Positions 1 through 9,182 are shown, counted from the stretch's first letter. The stretch: 64,000 bases of DNA from Hyphomicrobium sp. LHD-15 (GCF_031157355.1 NZ_JAVIFT010000001.1:310001-374000), one strand, 5' to 3'. The notes: a model not told the origin generated them from the letters alone. A program made the numbers and translations.

Positions 1-1338
1 GTAGGACCAGCGCGGCCGCGCGATCGCGGTTTCGAGATCGAGCCCGGCACCGATGTGGCCGTCGATAACCTGAACCAGCGTCGGCGTCTGTCCGAGACCG
101 CCTGGAGTCGCGAGCACGAGACGAAGCCGCCCGTCTCTGAGAACCATCATCGGGCTCAGCGTGTGCGCCGGCCGCTTTCCGGCCGCGACCACATTGGGAT
201 GCGAAGGATCGAGGCTGAAACCGCGCATCCGGTTATTGAGGAGAATGCCGGTTTCGGCGTCGAGCACCCCACTGCCAAACAGCGTAAAAATGCTTTGTAC
301 GATCAGGGCCGCGTTTCCGTCCCGGTCGACGGCCATCGCAACCGCGGTTCCGCCGGGACCGGAGCCGATCCGCCCCGCAGAGGTGTTGGGCACTGGGTTA
401 GCCAGCAACGAACGAAGATCCGCAGCCGTTATTCCCGTCGCCTCCGGATCTGCCAGATAGCCGGCACCAGTTACGAATGTCCGCTCGGCTGCGGCCACCT
501 GCGCGGCCAATCGCGTCTCGAGATATTCTCCGGAGACGGCCTGCCGCTCGAGCTCCGTGAGTTGCAGCAACCCGAGCAGCCCAAAAGAATTCGGCGGAAC
601 CGTCGCAACCGTGTTGCCGCGATAGTCGGCCGAGATTGGGATTACCCACTCGGCCGCGCAGCGCGCGAAGTCGTCTGCGCTCAGGAGGCCGTCGTCTCGC
701 GCGATGCGCTGCGCAAGAGAAAGCGCGATCGCTCCACCATAGAACGCGTCCGCGCCGCCCTGCGCGACGGCGCGAAAGCTCTCCGCCAACTGCGGCTGAC
801 GAAGAAGGTCGCCTTCGATCAGCGGCCGGCCGCTCGGGATCAGCAACGCCGCCAGTCCCGCGTCGCGCGCGACGAGTTCCGCATGCTCCGCGATCGCCGA
901 CGCCAATATCCTCGACACGGGAACGCCGTTCTCAGCCGCCGCTATCGCCGCCGCGAATAAGTCAGACCAGGCCAGCTTTCCGAAGCGCCGATGCGCGGCA
1001 TCCCAACCGCGCACCAACGCCGGCACCGTCGGAGAACGCGCGCCGAATTCGAGATCGGATCGCTGCAGTCGATCGGGCACAACTGACCGAGAGGCGCGTC
1101 CACTGGCGTTCAGTCCGTGAACCGTCGCATCAGCGGATTCGTAGAACAACCCGAACGCGTCTCCTCCGAGCGTGACCGCCTGGGGCAGCACCACGCACAG
1201 CACCGCGGCCGATGCGATCAACGCGTCCGTCGCGCTCCCGCCCGCGGCAAGTGCCTCGCGGCCGGCCTCCGCTGCAAGCGGATGTCCAGCAACCACCACT
1301 CCAACCTTGCTGTGGACGGGACCCTGAGCGCCGCTCAT
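1..1338 (-). CDS. Gamma-glutamyltransferase-family protein (3' end cut by window edge)
   Basis: The first 446 codons are visible and open to the window edge. The protein begins like the GGT/Ntn-hydrolase family (GHPLAAEAG near residues 18-26, GGSATDALIA near 33-42). It carries the region around the autocatalytic threonine (GSGPGGTAVAM, candidate nucleophile T331), then LFGSGVLD, GILLNNRM and the ATPGG oxyanion loop near 410-414. No signal peptide is seen, so a cytoplasmic amidase or hydrolase is more likely than a periplasmic glutathione enzyme. Oxamate amidohydrolase (HpxW type) shows that GGT-fold enzymes can serve catabolic routes. The ATG overlaps the preceding aconitase X small-subunit stop by 4 bases (ATGA), so it is the last visible gene of the transporter-aconitase X operon. 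The usual histidine after the nucleophilic Thr is absent. The substrate is unknown. Confidence 0.85.
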   Translation of the reverse strand, partial: MSGAQGPVHSKVGVVVAGHPLAAEAGREALAAGGSATDALIASAAVLCVVLPQAVTLGGDAFGLFYESADATVHGLNASGRASRSVVPDRLQRSDLEFGARSPTVPALVRGWDAAHRRFGKLAWSDLFAAAIAAAENGVPVSRILASAIAEHAELVARDAGLAALLIPSGRPLIEGDLLRQPQLAESFRAVAQGGADAFYGGAIALSLAQRIARDDGLLSADDFARCAAEWVIPISADYRGNTVATVPPNSFGLLGLLQLTELERQAVSGEYLETRLAAQVAAAERTFVTGAGYLADPEATGITAADLRSLLANPVPNTSAGRIGSGPGGTAVAMAVDRDGNAALIVQSIFTLFGSGVLDAETGILLNNRMRGFSLDPSHPNVVAAGKRPAHTLSPMMVLRDGRLRLVLATPGGLGQTPTLVQVIDGHIGAGLDLETAIARPRWSY

Positions 1339-1763
1339 GGTTCGACCACGTCGCGGTCGAGGATCAGCACGTCCCCCGTGGACGGTGAAACCCGAACGCG
1401 ATCCCCTGACTTCAGCACCGCGGTGATATCCGCCTCGAACCGGTCGATCAGCGGAAGGCCTGCGAACGCCGCTCCCTGCGCCATGATCGGGTTGGCAAAA
1501 TTCAGGAGCAGCGCGGACGGCCCGAGCCCTCTCGCCTGCATCTCGCGCAGCATCCAGGCGGTCGCGACGCCGCCCTTCGCGGCATTGAGAACCAGGATCC
1601 GGCCGACGTAGGACTGCCCGTAAAGCGCATGAGAGGGGCGTGAGAAGACGCCGTTGATGCGATCTAGATCGTAGCGTGCCGAGAAATTGTCGGCTGCGGC
1701 GAGCACAACGCCCTCCACGTCGTCGCCTATTCCAGGGTGTCCCTTGACGAGGCGCAAGCTCAC
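1335..1763 (-). CDS. Aconitase X small (swivel) subunit, DUF126 family
   Basis: This 142-residue protein matches the aconitase X swivel domain: HALYGQSYVGRILVL, a glycine-rich stretch (AAKGG) and a C-terminal DRFEADI/GDRVRV barrel segment. I chose the GTG at 1763 because it overlaps the large-subunit stop (GTGA) and starts at the family's usual N-terminus; the longer frame upstream reads into the large subunit. In archaea the two-subunit form is phosphomevalonate dehydratase, and single-chain bacterial relatives dehydrate cis-3-hydroxy-L-proline. The bacterial two-gene form has no settled substrate that I can assign. It must pair with the product of 1760-3007. Confidence 0.85.
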   Translation of the reverse strand: MSLRLVKGHPGIGDDVEGVVLAAADNFSARYDLDRINGVFSRPSHALYGQSYVGRILVLNAAKGGVATAWMLREMQARGLGPSALLLNFANPIMAQGAAFAGLPLIDRFEADITAVLKSGDRVRVSPSTGDVLILDRDVVEP

Positions 1764-3007
1764 GCGACGATCCTCCCGGCCACGGCGCTTTCGACACATG
1801 CCTCCATCGACCCCAGCACGGTCTCGTAGTTGTAGCCACCGAGAATATTGACCAGCTTGGCGCTGTTCGACATCAGCCGCCGCCAGCCGTTGGCTTCCCC
1901 GATCTCACGCGCGTGCATCTGATAGAAGCAGACGCCCTGCAGCAGGATGCCGCCGGCGCCGTCGATTTTCCGCGTGATGTCGAGCCGATCGGCGGCGGAT
2001 TTGATCTCAGGGCTGGTGGTCGCAATCAGGCTGACCGAGGGATGGACCTTCCGGCCGTCGAGCAGCGCCCCCAACTGCTGCAGTTCGATCAGCGACAATT
2101 GCGGGGCGGCGAACACAACGACATGCAGCGTGTCGTCGGCCGGCGTCAGCGAGGCGCGATAGGCGGAAATGTCCGCGTCGGTTATCGAAATCGCCGGCGC
2201 GCGGTCGTCGATCACGTCGGACAGGCGGCCCGCCTCCGGCGTGACGCCCACCATATGAAACAATGGTGTCGATCCGTAGCTCGCGAGCGCGGCCCCGAAA
2301 TGCTTGATCTGGTCCGAGGTCGGCGCCGACGCGATCCCCTCGATGACCGGCACCTCGAAGTAGGAGCGCATACGCCGGCCGATCACCGCGCCAAGCGCCC
2401 CCCAATCGGAATAGTCCGCGAGCCAGGCCTCGACCGCGAACCGCGTTGTTCCTCGCCGGTGCTCGTCGAGATGAAAGCCGTAGCGCGGAACCCGGCCCGT
2501 GAGCGCTGCGGACAACGCCGACGGACCACCCTCGAAGTTGGTCCGCGCGCCCAGAACCGAGTTGGCGTAGATCGTCGATCCGGTGTCCCCGAACGCCAGA
2601 TGCTCGCCCTTCACCGGCGGCAGGATGGTTTGATAGTTGATGCAGGTATCGGTCATCAGAATGCCGAGCGCGCGCAGAGCATCCGCCGCGCGCTTCTCCA
2701 ACTCGACAAACTCCTCTTTCTGCTTGATGCGCCGATAAGCGGTGAAATCGGCGCCCCGCGGATCCGTCACCGTCGGGACCCGAACTCGGCGCTCCGCCTC
2801 CGGATAGGCGGCAATGCCCTCGAGAAAGCGGACACCCTCCTCACCCAGCGCCTCCGTGTCCGCCATCAAGTGCACTTGCGAGACTTTGACGAGCTCTTTG
2901 GCGTCGAAGAACCGGCCGACCTGAATCAACTGCTGCATGGCCCACTGCCGCGCACGTCCTTCAGCGCCGGCGAGCATGGCTTGTTCATGATCGTCGAGTT
3001 TCAACAT
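1760..3007 (-). CDS. Aconitase X large (catalytic) subunit, DUF521 family
   Basis: A 415-residue catalytic subunit of aconitase X, a hydro-lyase of the aconitase superfamily. Visible marks are the family N-terminus (LTDEE-like, here KLDDHEQAMLAG), TDTCINY near residue 120 with the first likely iron-sulfur cysteine, the SVLGARTNFEGGPSAL segment, and a C-terminal GVCFYQM/NSAKLVNILGG region. ATG 3007 fits the family start and has GGGGA eight bases upstream. A GTG at 3028 overlapping the tctA stop is the alternative. It sits directly downstream of a TctCBA transporter, so the transported carboxylate is probably its substrate or a precursor of it. Confidence 0.88.
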   Translation of the reverse strand: MLKLDDHEQAMLAGAEGRARQWAMQQLIQVGRFFDAKELVKVSQVHLMADTEALGEEGVRFLEGIAAYPEAERRVRVPTVTDPRGADFTAYRRIKQKEEFVELEKRAADALRALGILMTDTCINYQTILPPVKGEHLAFGDTGSTIYANSVLGARTNFEGGPSALSAALTGRVPRYGFHLDEHRRGTTRFAVEAWLADYSDWGALGAVIGRRMRSYFEVPVIEGIASAPTSDQIKHFGAALASYGSTPLFHMVGVTPEAGRLSDVIDDRAPAISITDADISAYRASLTPADDTLHVVVFAAPQLSLIELQQLGALLDGRKVHPSVSLIATTSPEIKSAADRLDITRKIDGAGGILLQGVCFYQMHAREIGEANGWRRLMSNSAKLVNILGGYNYETVLGSMEACVESAVAGRIVA

Positions 3008-3024
3008 CACACTAGTCCCCAACC

Positions 3025-4527
3025 TCACTCGACGATAACCTCGTCCCGCTTTCGTCTCACGCGAGGCAACAGCAGTACCGACAGCAACACCAGCGTCAAC
3101 GCAAGCAGCCCCGCGCTGATCGGCTGCTCGATGAAAATCGCAAGGCTACCGCGCGACATGATCAGAGCTTGCCTCAGCTTCTCCTCCATCATGTCGCCGA
3201 TGACGAAACCGAGCAGCAGCGGGGTCGGCTCAAAACCGAGTTTGATCAGCAGGTATCCGCCGACCGCGAAGAAGCCGGCTAGCGCCACGTCGAACGGCTC
3301 GTTGCGCATCGAGTAGGCGCCGATCGCGCAGAACACGACGATGGACGGCATCAGGATGCGGAACGGTACCTTGAGAAGCTTCACCCAGATTCCGATCATC
3401 GGCAGGTTGATGACCAAAAGCATGAGATTGCCGATCCACATCGAGGCAATCATGCCCCAGAAGAATTCCGGACTGCGTTCGATCACCTGTGGACCGGCGA
3501 CGATGCCGTTCATGGTCATGGCGCCGAGCATCAGCGCCATGACCGCATTTGCGGGCACGCCGAGCGTCAGCAACGGAATGAACGAAGTCTGAGCCGCCGC
3601 GTTGTTGGCGGACTCTGGCCCGGCCACCCCTTCGATGGCACCCTTTCCAAACCGCTGCGGCTCCTTGGCCAGATGCTTTTCCACACCGTAGGACGCCACC
3701 GGACCCAGCAGCGCGCCGTTGCCCGGCAAAACGCCGAGGAACCCTCCGATCGCTGTGCCGCGCAGGATCGGAGCCGCCGATTGCTTCAGATCCGATAGGC
3801 TTGGCAGCAGGCCGCCGATCTGCCTGGAGATGACATCGCGGTTTTCCGGCGTTTCCAGAGAACGCCCAAGTTCCGCGAGGCCAAAAGCGCCCATCGCCAG
3901 CACCGCGAACGGGATCTGCTCCATTAGTTGCGGATAACCGAGCGTCAAACGCGGAGCTGCCGTCTCGAGATCCATGCCGACCGTCGCCAGAAGCATGCCG
4001 AGCAGGATCATCGCGACGGATTTGCTGACCGCGCCCCGGCTGAGCAGCGCCGACGCCAGAACACCCATCAGCAACAGCGAGAAATAGTCGGCGGGGCCGA
4101 ACTCCAGCGCCACCCGCGTCAACGGTATCGCGAGCGCCGCGATGAACACGGTGGATATCGTGCCGGCAATAAACGATCCGATCGCCGAGATGCCGAGCGC
4201 CACGCCCGCGCGCCCCTGCCGCGCCATTTGATGACCGTCGATCGCCGTGATGATCGATGTCGCCTCTCCCGGCACGTTCACGAGAATCGAGGCGGTTGAG
4301 CCGCCGTATTGCGCGCCGTAGTAGATGCCCGCCAGCATGATCAGCGCGCCGACCGGATCGAGGCCGTAAGTCAACGGCAGCAGCATCGAGATGGTGGCGA
4401 TGCTGCCGATTCCCGGCAGAACCCCGATCAGCGTGCCGAGGAAACACCCCGCAAGACACAGCAGCACGTTGGTGGGCGACACCGCGACCGCGAGGCCGAA
4501 CACCAGATGATTGAGCAGCTCGATCAT
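3025..4527 (-). CDS. tctA: Tripartite tricarboxylate transporter, large membrane subunit TctA
   Basis: A 500-residue, roughly 12-helix permease with the TctA signature loops: GTLIGVLPGIGSIATISMLLP near the N-terminus, the YYGAQYGGSTASILVNVPGE segment, and a repeat-like LPGNGALLGPVASYG around the middle. TctA is the transport channel and couples uptake of di- or tricarboxylates to an ion gradient. The ATG overlaps the tctB stop (ATGA); a longer upstream frame would read through tctB and is not used. Specificity is set by the TctC partner at 5073-6059 and cannot be read here, but the aconitase X genes downstream suggest a hydroxy-acid or hydroxyproline-like compound. Confidence 0.93.
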   Translation of the reverse strand: MIELLNHLVFGLAVAVSPTNVLLCLAGCFLGTLIGVLPGIGSIATISMLLPLTYGLDPVGALIMLAGIYYGAQYGGSTASILVNVPGEATSIITAIDGHQMARQGRAGVALGISAIGSFIAGTISTVFIAALAIPLTRVALEFGPADYFSLLLMGVLASALLSRGAVSKSVAMILLGMLLATVGMDLETAAPRLTLGYPQLMEQIPFAVLAMGAFGLAELGRSLETPENRDVISRQIGGLLPSLSDLKQSAAPILRGTAIGGFLGVLPGNGALLGPVASYGVEKHLAKEPQRFGKGAIEGVAGPESANNAAAQTSFIPLLTLGVPANAVMALMLGAMTMNGIVAGPQVIERSPEFFWGMIASMWIGNLMLLVINLPMIGIWVKLLKVPFRILMPSIVVFCAIGAYSMRNEPFDVALAGFFAVGGYLLIKLGFEPTPLLLGFVIGDMMEEKLRQALIMSRGSLAIFIEQPISAGLLALTLVLLSVLLLPRVRRKRDEVIVE

Positions 4528-5054
4528 TTCCAGAAAGCCGCAAATGCTGCCACCGGCCATCCGCTCGGTCCGACGGGGATACTGAGCGTCAGCAGATATC
4601 CGAACACCACGATGCACGCGACCGTCAGAGCCGCGGCGAGCACGACGATCTCACGCCATTGCGTTTCGGTACTGGCGAATCCGGCGAGCCCGACCGCGAT
4701 CGGAACCGCACCGAGAAGACCAAGCGGCTTGATCGTCAACGCGAACGCCATCAACGCGGCGAAGATGAAGACCGGCGGCCGTAGATGGACGATCCCCAGC
4801 CGCTCTCCCGGCCTCGTGAAATCCAGAAGGATGATCAGGACGCCCATGAAGACAATCCCGAACGCCAGGCCGCGCGGCAGCAAGCCGGGACCAACCGCAC
4901 TCAGCGAACCTGTTGGCAAGCCCGCGCTTTGGTACAGCGCGAAGCCTCCGAGCGCGAGCAGAGCGATTCCAGCAACAAAGTCCTGGGTCGGAACCCAGGA
5001 CTTTGCTTCGGTTTCACCCACGTCGGAAACGGAGGACGTGTCTTTGTTCGGCAA
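4524..5054 (-). CDS. tctB: Tripartite tricarboxylate transporter, small membrane subunit TctB
   Basis: A 176-residue protein with four hydrophobic segments (about residues 26-45, 64-82, 94-120, 135-160), matching the TctB family in length and layout. It begins with TTG at 5054: GGGGAG lies five bases upstream and no better start exists in frame. The PGLLPRGLA motif after the first helix is typical of TctB. It overlaps tctA by 4 bases and follows tctC by 18 bases, so the three transporter genes form one unit. Confidence 0.9.
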   Translation of the reverse strand: MPNKDTSSVSDVGETEAKSWVPTQDFVAGIALLALGGFALYQSAGLPTGSLSAVGPGLLPRGLAFGIVFMGVLIILLDFTRPGERLGIVHLRPPVFIFAALMAFALTIKPLGLLGAVPIAVGLAGFASTETQWREIVVLAAALTVACIVVFGYLLTLSIPVGPSGWPVAAFAAFWK

Positions 5055-5072
5055 AACGCTCCCCTTGCCGTC

Positions 5073-6059
5073 TCAGTTCGTCGGGCTCAGGTTGGCGGCC
5101 TTGATGACCGGCGCCCACTTCGTGATTTCCTTGCCGATATAGGCTTCGAACTCCTCGGGCGTGCTTGCGATCACGTCATAGCCCTGGCTTGCGAGCTTGC
5201 TCGAAACCTCGGGAGACTTGAGCGCCTCGACATAGGCCGCGTTGAGCTTCGCGATCACGGCCGGTGGCGTCTTCGCCGGCGCGGCCACGCCCCACCAGCC
5301 ATAGGTCTCGAAGTCCTGAAGCCCAGCTTCGGCAACCGTCGGGATCTCGGGCGCAAGCGGCGAGCGTTTGGAGCTGGTGATCGCCAGGGCCTTGAGCTTG
5401 CCGGCCTGAACGTGGGGAAGCGCCGTCGACACGTTGTCGAAGAACACCTGCACGCGACCGGCGATCAGGTCGAGCAACGCCGGTGCGCTCGACTTATAGG
5501 GAACGTGCACGAGATCGACGCCGGCCTTGATCTTGAAGTATTCGGCCGCGAGATGGAGCGGACTGCCGACGCCTGCAGACGCGAAATTGAGCTTGCCGGG
5601 ATTCTTCTTGGCGTAATCGATCAACTCCGCGAGCGTATTGATGCCGAGGTCGGGGTTGACCAATACGAAGTGCGGCTGCGAGGCGATCAGCGTCACAGGT
5701 TTGAAGTCCTTGACGGGATCGTAGGACAAGTTGGTGAACAACGTCGGCGTGACGGCGTGGGTGGCGAAGTTCGCGAACAGCAGCGTCTGGCCGTTCGGCT
5801 CAGACTGCGCGACCACCGCAGAGGCCAGCGACCCGCCGGCACCGGGTCGGTTTTCGATCACGATCGGCTGTCCGAATTTGGTTTCGACCGGCCCCGATGA
5901 GACGCGCGCCAGATTGTCCGTGGCACCGCCCGCACCGAGCGGCAGCACCAGCTTGATCGGAGCGTTTGGATAAGTGTCTGCCGACTGAGCGAAAGCCGCC
6001 GTTGCGGCGACAGCGACGGCGCCAGCCGTCAACAGGATATGGCGAAATGCCGATCTCAT
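5073..6059 (-). CDS. tctC: Periplasmic solute-binding protein of the TctC/Bug family
   Basis: A 328-residue exported binding protein. A signal peptide ends at about residue 24 (AAFA), followed by YPNAPIKLVLPLGAGGATD and the VIENRPGAGG signature near residues 67-76 that marks Bug-type receptors. ATG 6059 is preceded by GGGAG at suitable spacing; the longer upstream reading has no site and an unlikely leader. It is first in the operon and presumably delivers the ligand to TctAB. Bug proteins bind carboxylates, amides or amino acid derivatives, so the ligand stays open. Confidence 0.92.
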   Translation of the reverse strand: MRSAFRHILLTAGAVAVAATAAFAQSADTYPNAPIKLVLPLGAGGATDNLARVSSGPVETKFGQPIVIENRPGAGGSLASAVVAQSEPNGQTLLFANFATHAVTPTLFTNLSYDPVKDFKPVTLIASQPHFVLVNPDLGINTLAELIDYAKKNPGKLNFASAGVGSPLHLAAEYFKIKAGVDLVHVPYKSSAPALLDLIAGRVQVFFDNVSTALPHVQAGKLKALAITSSKRSPLAPEIPTVAEAGLQDFETYGWWGVAAPAKTPPAVIAKLNAAYVEALKSPEVSSKLASQGYDVIASTPEEFEAYIGKEITKWAPVIKAANLSPTN

Positions 6060-6501
6060 AAAAGCTCCCGATTGGATGTGAACAGAAGCGGGGAGCTTGC
6101 GAGAAGCCCCGACGCGACGACGGCGAGCGCCGTCTCTGCGCTGGAGGCTGGAACAAAATCGACACGCAACAAAGAAACTAAAACTGACAAGCTTATTCAA
6201 ACAGCACGGAGATCAAGCGCTCGTCCGAAATAAAGCAACTAATTGCGCGGCCGCTTTCGAATGACGAAACGGATGATGCTGAACAACCTGCCATCACAGG
6301 ACAGTCGCGCGAGATGATCGAGCACTATGCGAAACAGGTGAACCAGCGGCGCTTGGCGGCTGCAGCAATTCTCAAATGGGAGGCTGCTGAAAGTAAGCGC
6401 TCGAAGCGCGGTAAGAAGAATGAGGCACGCAGTTTGTGCAACGGCCAAAAGTTTCTTGCACAACGAGCTCCCTTCTTGATGAAGAGAGCCGTTGAAACAA
6501 A
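6060..6501. other. Intergenic region upstream of tctC, no gene seen
   Basis: About 440 bases lie between the tctC start and the tRNA-Pro gene. Short open frames on both strands lack ribosome sites and any recognisable family. The region must hold the promoter for the tctC operon (minus strand, near 6060-6250), but I cannot point to convincing -35/-10 boxes. Confidence 0.5.
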
Positions 6502-6578
6502 TGGTCGGGGCGGAGAGACTCGAACTCCCGACTTCCTGCTCCCAAAGCAGGCGCTCTACCAGGCTGAGCTACGCCCCG
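6502..6578 (-). tRNA. tRNA-Pro (anticodon UGG)
   Basis: Read on the minus strand, the 77 bases fold as a complete cloverleaf with an encoded CCA. The acceptor stem begins CGGGGCG and pairs with CGCCCCG before ACCA. The anticodon stem CCTGC/GCAGG encloses a 7-base loop with TGG in the centre, and GTTCGAGTC forms the T arm. The first acceptor base is C, as expected for bacterial tRNA-Pro. It lies downstream of, and in the same direction as, the DUF192 and cold-shock genes. Confidence 0.96.
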
Positions 6579-6726
6579 ATGCATCGAGCCCCGGTTCTAA
6601 GGGTATTTCCATCCTGCGGTCAACGGCGGTGCAGCACCACGTCGACGCACTTCCCTAAATTGGCGGCCGCCAGTGTAATTTTGTCGGTGTCGCGAGCCTT
6701 GTTGTCATGGCTTGCGCAACCCAGGG

Positions 6727-7254
6727 TCAGCGCGCTGGTGGCGATCCAAAATAGGGATGACGCACCTTATCGCCCGCCTTCAGGCCCATCCGCTCGGCCG
6801 CTCCACCGGCAATCTCGAGTACCGCCGCGACCGGTCCCTCCGATGAAATGATCCGTTCGGAAAGCGGTTCGGTCCGGGTCTCGATCCGGTGCACCGTCCC
6901 GTCGGCAAGGATGAAGACCATGTCGAGGGAGATGTAGGTGTTGCGCATCCACATCGTGAGTTCGTGCGGCGTGTCGTGCTGGAACAGCATGCCTTTGCTG
7001 TCGGGCAGGCTGGTGCGGAACATGAGACCGAGTGCCTGCTTTTCCGGCGTCGCGGCAATCTCGACGTCGAGAGCGTGAACGCCGCTCGCGGTGACAAGCT
7101 CCAGACGTTCCGCGTGGACCGCCGTTTCCTTGCCTTCGGCGGCTTCCTTGGAAGCGCGCTGGTCGGCCCAGAGGACCGCTCCGGCACTTGCGGCTGCAAT
7201 AGCGAGAAGGGCCGCCCCGACGGCAGCCCCTCTTCCATAACGCGTGTTGCTCAT
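6727..7254 (-). CDS. DUF192 family exported or membrane-anchored protein
   Basis: A 175-residue protein with an N-terminal hydrophobic segment (about residues 9-28), then a DUF192 domain: ALGLMFRTSLP, GMLFQHDTPHELTMWMRNT, LDMVFI and VLEIAGGAAERMGLKAGD. The family is small, widespread and has no firmly known role. ATG 7254 follows an AGAGAG stretch and starts just before the hydrophobic segment; a longer frame upstream is unlikely. It follows the cold-shock gene by about 137 bases on the same strand, with a weak hairpin (7362-7376) between them. Confidence 0.85.
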   Translation of the reverse strand: MSNTRYGRGAAVGAALLAIAAASAGAVLWADQRASKEAAEGKETAVHAERLELVTASGVHALDVEIAATPEKQALGLMFRTSLPDSKGMLFQHDTPHELTMWMRNTYISLDMVFILADGTVHRIETRTEPLSERIISSEGPVAAVLEIAGGAAERMGLKAGDKVRHPYFGSPPAR

Positions 7255-7391
7255 CTCTCTATCCGGCTCCGGGAGCAAACGAAGCGGCCATGGGCCCAAA
7301 ATCGCCAATGGCACACCCCGAATAACGAAGCGGCAGATTATCACCAGCTCTCAGGATCGGAAGCCCGCTACGGGCTCCCCATCCCTAAGCT

Positions 7392-7994
7392 TTAGTGGGA
7401 CGACGTGATCCCAGTGGTCGAGCCGTCGGGCCGGAGCTCGGCTGCCATGCAGCCCTTGGAGCCCATGCCCCAGCGAACCTGGACGGTCTGGCCGGGCCGA
7501 AGCTCGGTGAACCCGAAGCGGCGCAGCGTCTCCATGTGGACGAAGATGTCCGGAGTGCCCTCGCCTTTCGTCAGGAAGCCGAAACCGCGCACGCGGTTGA
7601 ACCACTTGACGATGACGCGCTCCCACTCGCTTTCAGGTTGTACGTGAACGTGAGTGCGCTGCGGAAGCAGAGACGGGTGAATGGCCGTCGATTCGTCCAT
7701 CGAGAGAATGCGGAATGCCTGCATTCCCTTGGGGCGGCGCAGAACCTGGCAGTGGATGCGCGCTCCTTCGTAGGCGGTCTGATACCCGCCGGCGCGGAGA
7801 CACGTGACGTGCAGAAGCACGTCGGTCAGTCCATTGTCAGGAACGATGAAGCCGTACCCCTTGGCGACGTCGAACCACTTAATGATTCCAGCGATCTCGA
7901 ATACTTCGAGACCACCCTCTTCCAGGCGTTCAAGATCGCCTTCAGCCAATACTCCGCCGCCCGGAAACTCCGGAGGTAGCTTGGAATCCCCCAT
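7392..7994 (-). CDS. Two-domain cold-shock (CspA-like) protein
   Basis: A 200-residue protein with two cold-shock domains. The first, about residues 34-102, carries GIIKWFDVAKGYGFI and a divergent RNP2-like DVLLHVT. The second, about residues 126-192, carries VIVKWFNRVRGFGFL and DIFVHME. The double-domain form with an acidic N-terminal extension is common in alphaproteobacteria and binds single-stranded nucleic acid. The first domain has LHVT in place of the usual FVH, so it may bind RNA more weakly. ATG 7994 has GGCGGGGT upstream. Confidence 0.9.
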   Translation of the reverse strand: MGDSKLPPEFPGGGVLAEGDLERLEEGGLEVFEIAGIIKWFDVAKGYGFIVPDNGLTDVLLHVTCLRAGGYQTAYEGARIHCQVLRRPKGMQAFRILSMDESTAIHPSLLPQRTHVHVQPESEWERVIVKWFNRVRGFGFLTKGEGTPDIFVHMETLRRFGFTELRPGQTVQVRWGMGSKGCMAAELRPDGSTTGITSSH

Positions 7995-8545
7995 AATTTT
8001 ACCCCGCCTTACTTGGCCTACGTTGAACATTGATGCGTCTCTGATCCGCGAATACAGCCTTTGCCCTCAACATCGACTGGCTGCGTTTCAGTGACGGTCG
8101 AAGAATATCACCTTAGGTGCCTGCGCCTAGCCCCTCGGCTCATTGCAACAGTTCTAGACGGTGTCAGCGCACGAGGTGTCCACATGAGATCCGAACTGCA
8201 AACAACTGACTTCATTAACCCTTTTTTAGTATTCCAATGTTGCGGAAATTTTCTTGTCGCCGTCTGACGTTTGTCATCCCGACGCTCTGGACGAACCCTG
8301 TTTATCGCTCAGAACCGGCTCAAACCCCGTCAGGTGATTCGCCTCGCTGGAGCCCGCCGATGGCGCTTTAGAAGCGACCCCGAAGGTGATTTGATGGCCC
8401 CGAACCGAACGGGGACGACGTGGGGATAAGTGGGCCTTGGACGGCCTCGATCCCGAAATGCGTGTGATCCTTGGTGCTTGCGGTGCGCGGCTTCGGGTGT
8501 TCACGTTATGTATTCGTGTTATTTATGCAACATTGGAGGATCGAC
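7995..8545. other. Intergenic region between the cold-shock gene and gloA, no gene seen
   Basis: About 550 bases between divergent genes. Open frames here have no ribosome site or recognisable product. It should contain the cold-shock gene promoter and 5' leader (near 8000-8150, minus strand) and the gloA promoter. An AT-richer patch lies around 8210-8260. I cannot define promoter boxes with confidence. Confidence 0.5.
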
Positions 8546-8986
8546 GTGCGCTATCTTCATACCATGATCCGCATTCGGGACCTCGAAGCGAGCCTCGCCT
8601 TCTACTCCGGCCTGCTCGGTCTGGTTGAAATCCGGCGCATCGAAAATCGAGCTGGCCGGTTCACGCTCGTGTTTCTCGCCGCCCCCAGCGATCAGGCACG
8701 CGCCAACGCGGACTGGGCCCCGCTGATCGAGCTCACCTACAATTGGGATCCCGAGGACTACGGCTCGGCGCGGAACTTCGGGCATCTCGCGTTCGAGGTC
8801 GACGACATCTACGCGACCTGCGCCAAACTGGCCGCCGGCGGCGTCACGATCAGCCGTCCGCCGCGCGACGGGCGCATGGCCTTCATCCGATCTCCCGACC
8901 TGATTTCCATAGAGCTTTTGCAGAAAGGGGCAGCCCTCGCCCCGGCCGAACCCTGGGCTTCGATGCCCAACACGGGTGCCTGGTAA
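8546..8986 (+). CDS. gloA: Lactoylglutathione lyase (glyoxalase I)
   Basis: A 146-residue vicinal-oxygen-chelate protein that converts the methylglyoxal-glutathione hemithioacetal to lactoylglutathione. The four metal ligands of the GloA type can be placed: His in RYLHTM (H5), Glu in LIELTYNWD, His in FGHLAFEV and Glu in ISIELLQ. I use the GTG at 8546, which has GGAGGA five bases upstream and gives the normal family N-terminus; a longer frame from 8471 would add an unrelated leader. It lies before cysH but about 200 bases away, so it is probably a separate unit. Confidence 0.92.
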   Translation: MRYLHTMIRIRDLEASLAFYSGLLGLVEIRRIENRAGRFTLVFLAAPSDQARANADWAPLIELTYNWDPEDYGSARNFGHLAFEVDDIYATCAKLAAGGVTISRPPRDGRMAFIRSPDLISIELLQKGAALAPAEPWASMPNTGAW

Positions 8987-9182
8987 ACGACGTAGATCAG
9001 GGCACTCCCGAGGGGCTCACATCCTTCGCCGTGCTGCTGCGCAAGAAAGCGTTCCTAACCGGCGCTTTGGAGAACAATTTTTCTTCATGTCTAGCCCTGC
9101 GGAATGACATCCTATTTTTATTTCTGCGACCCCCTTTATTTAAGAACGTCATTTTATTAGTTTCCGCCCATCGGAGGATTTC

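Noticed and set aside
1913-3316. A 467-codon plus-strand frame over aconitase X
   Set aside because: Arg- and His-rich shadow without family likeness; the minus strand holds an intact conserved subunit.
6314-6658. Open frames over the tRNA-Pro gene on both strands (also 6372-6584 minus, 6492-6851 plus)
   Set aside because: Their peptides are the well-known artefacts of translating a tRNA gene; the tRNA fold explains the sequence fully.
8274-8504. Possible tRNA or tRNA remnant in the gap before gloA
   Set aside because: A T-arm-like stretch occurs, but no acceptor or anticodon stem can be paired around it.
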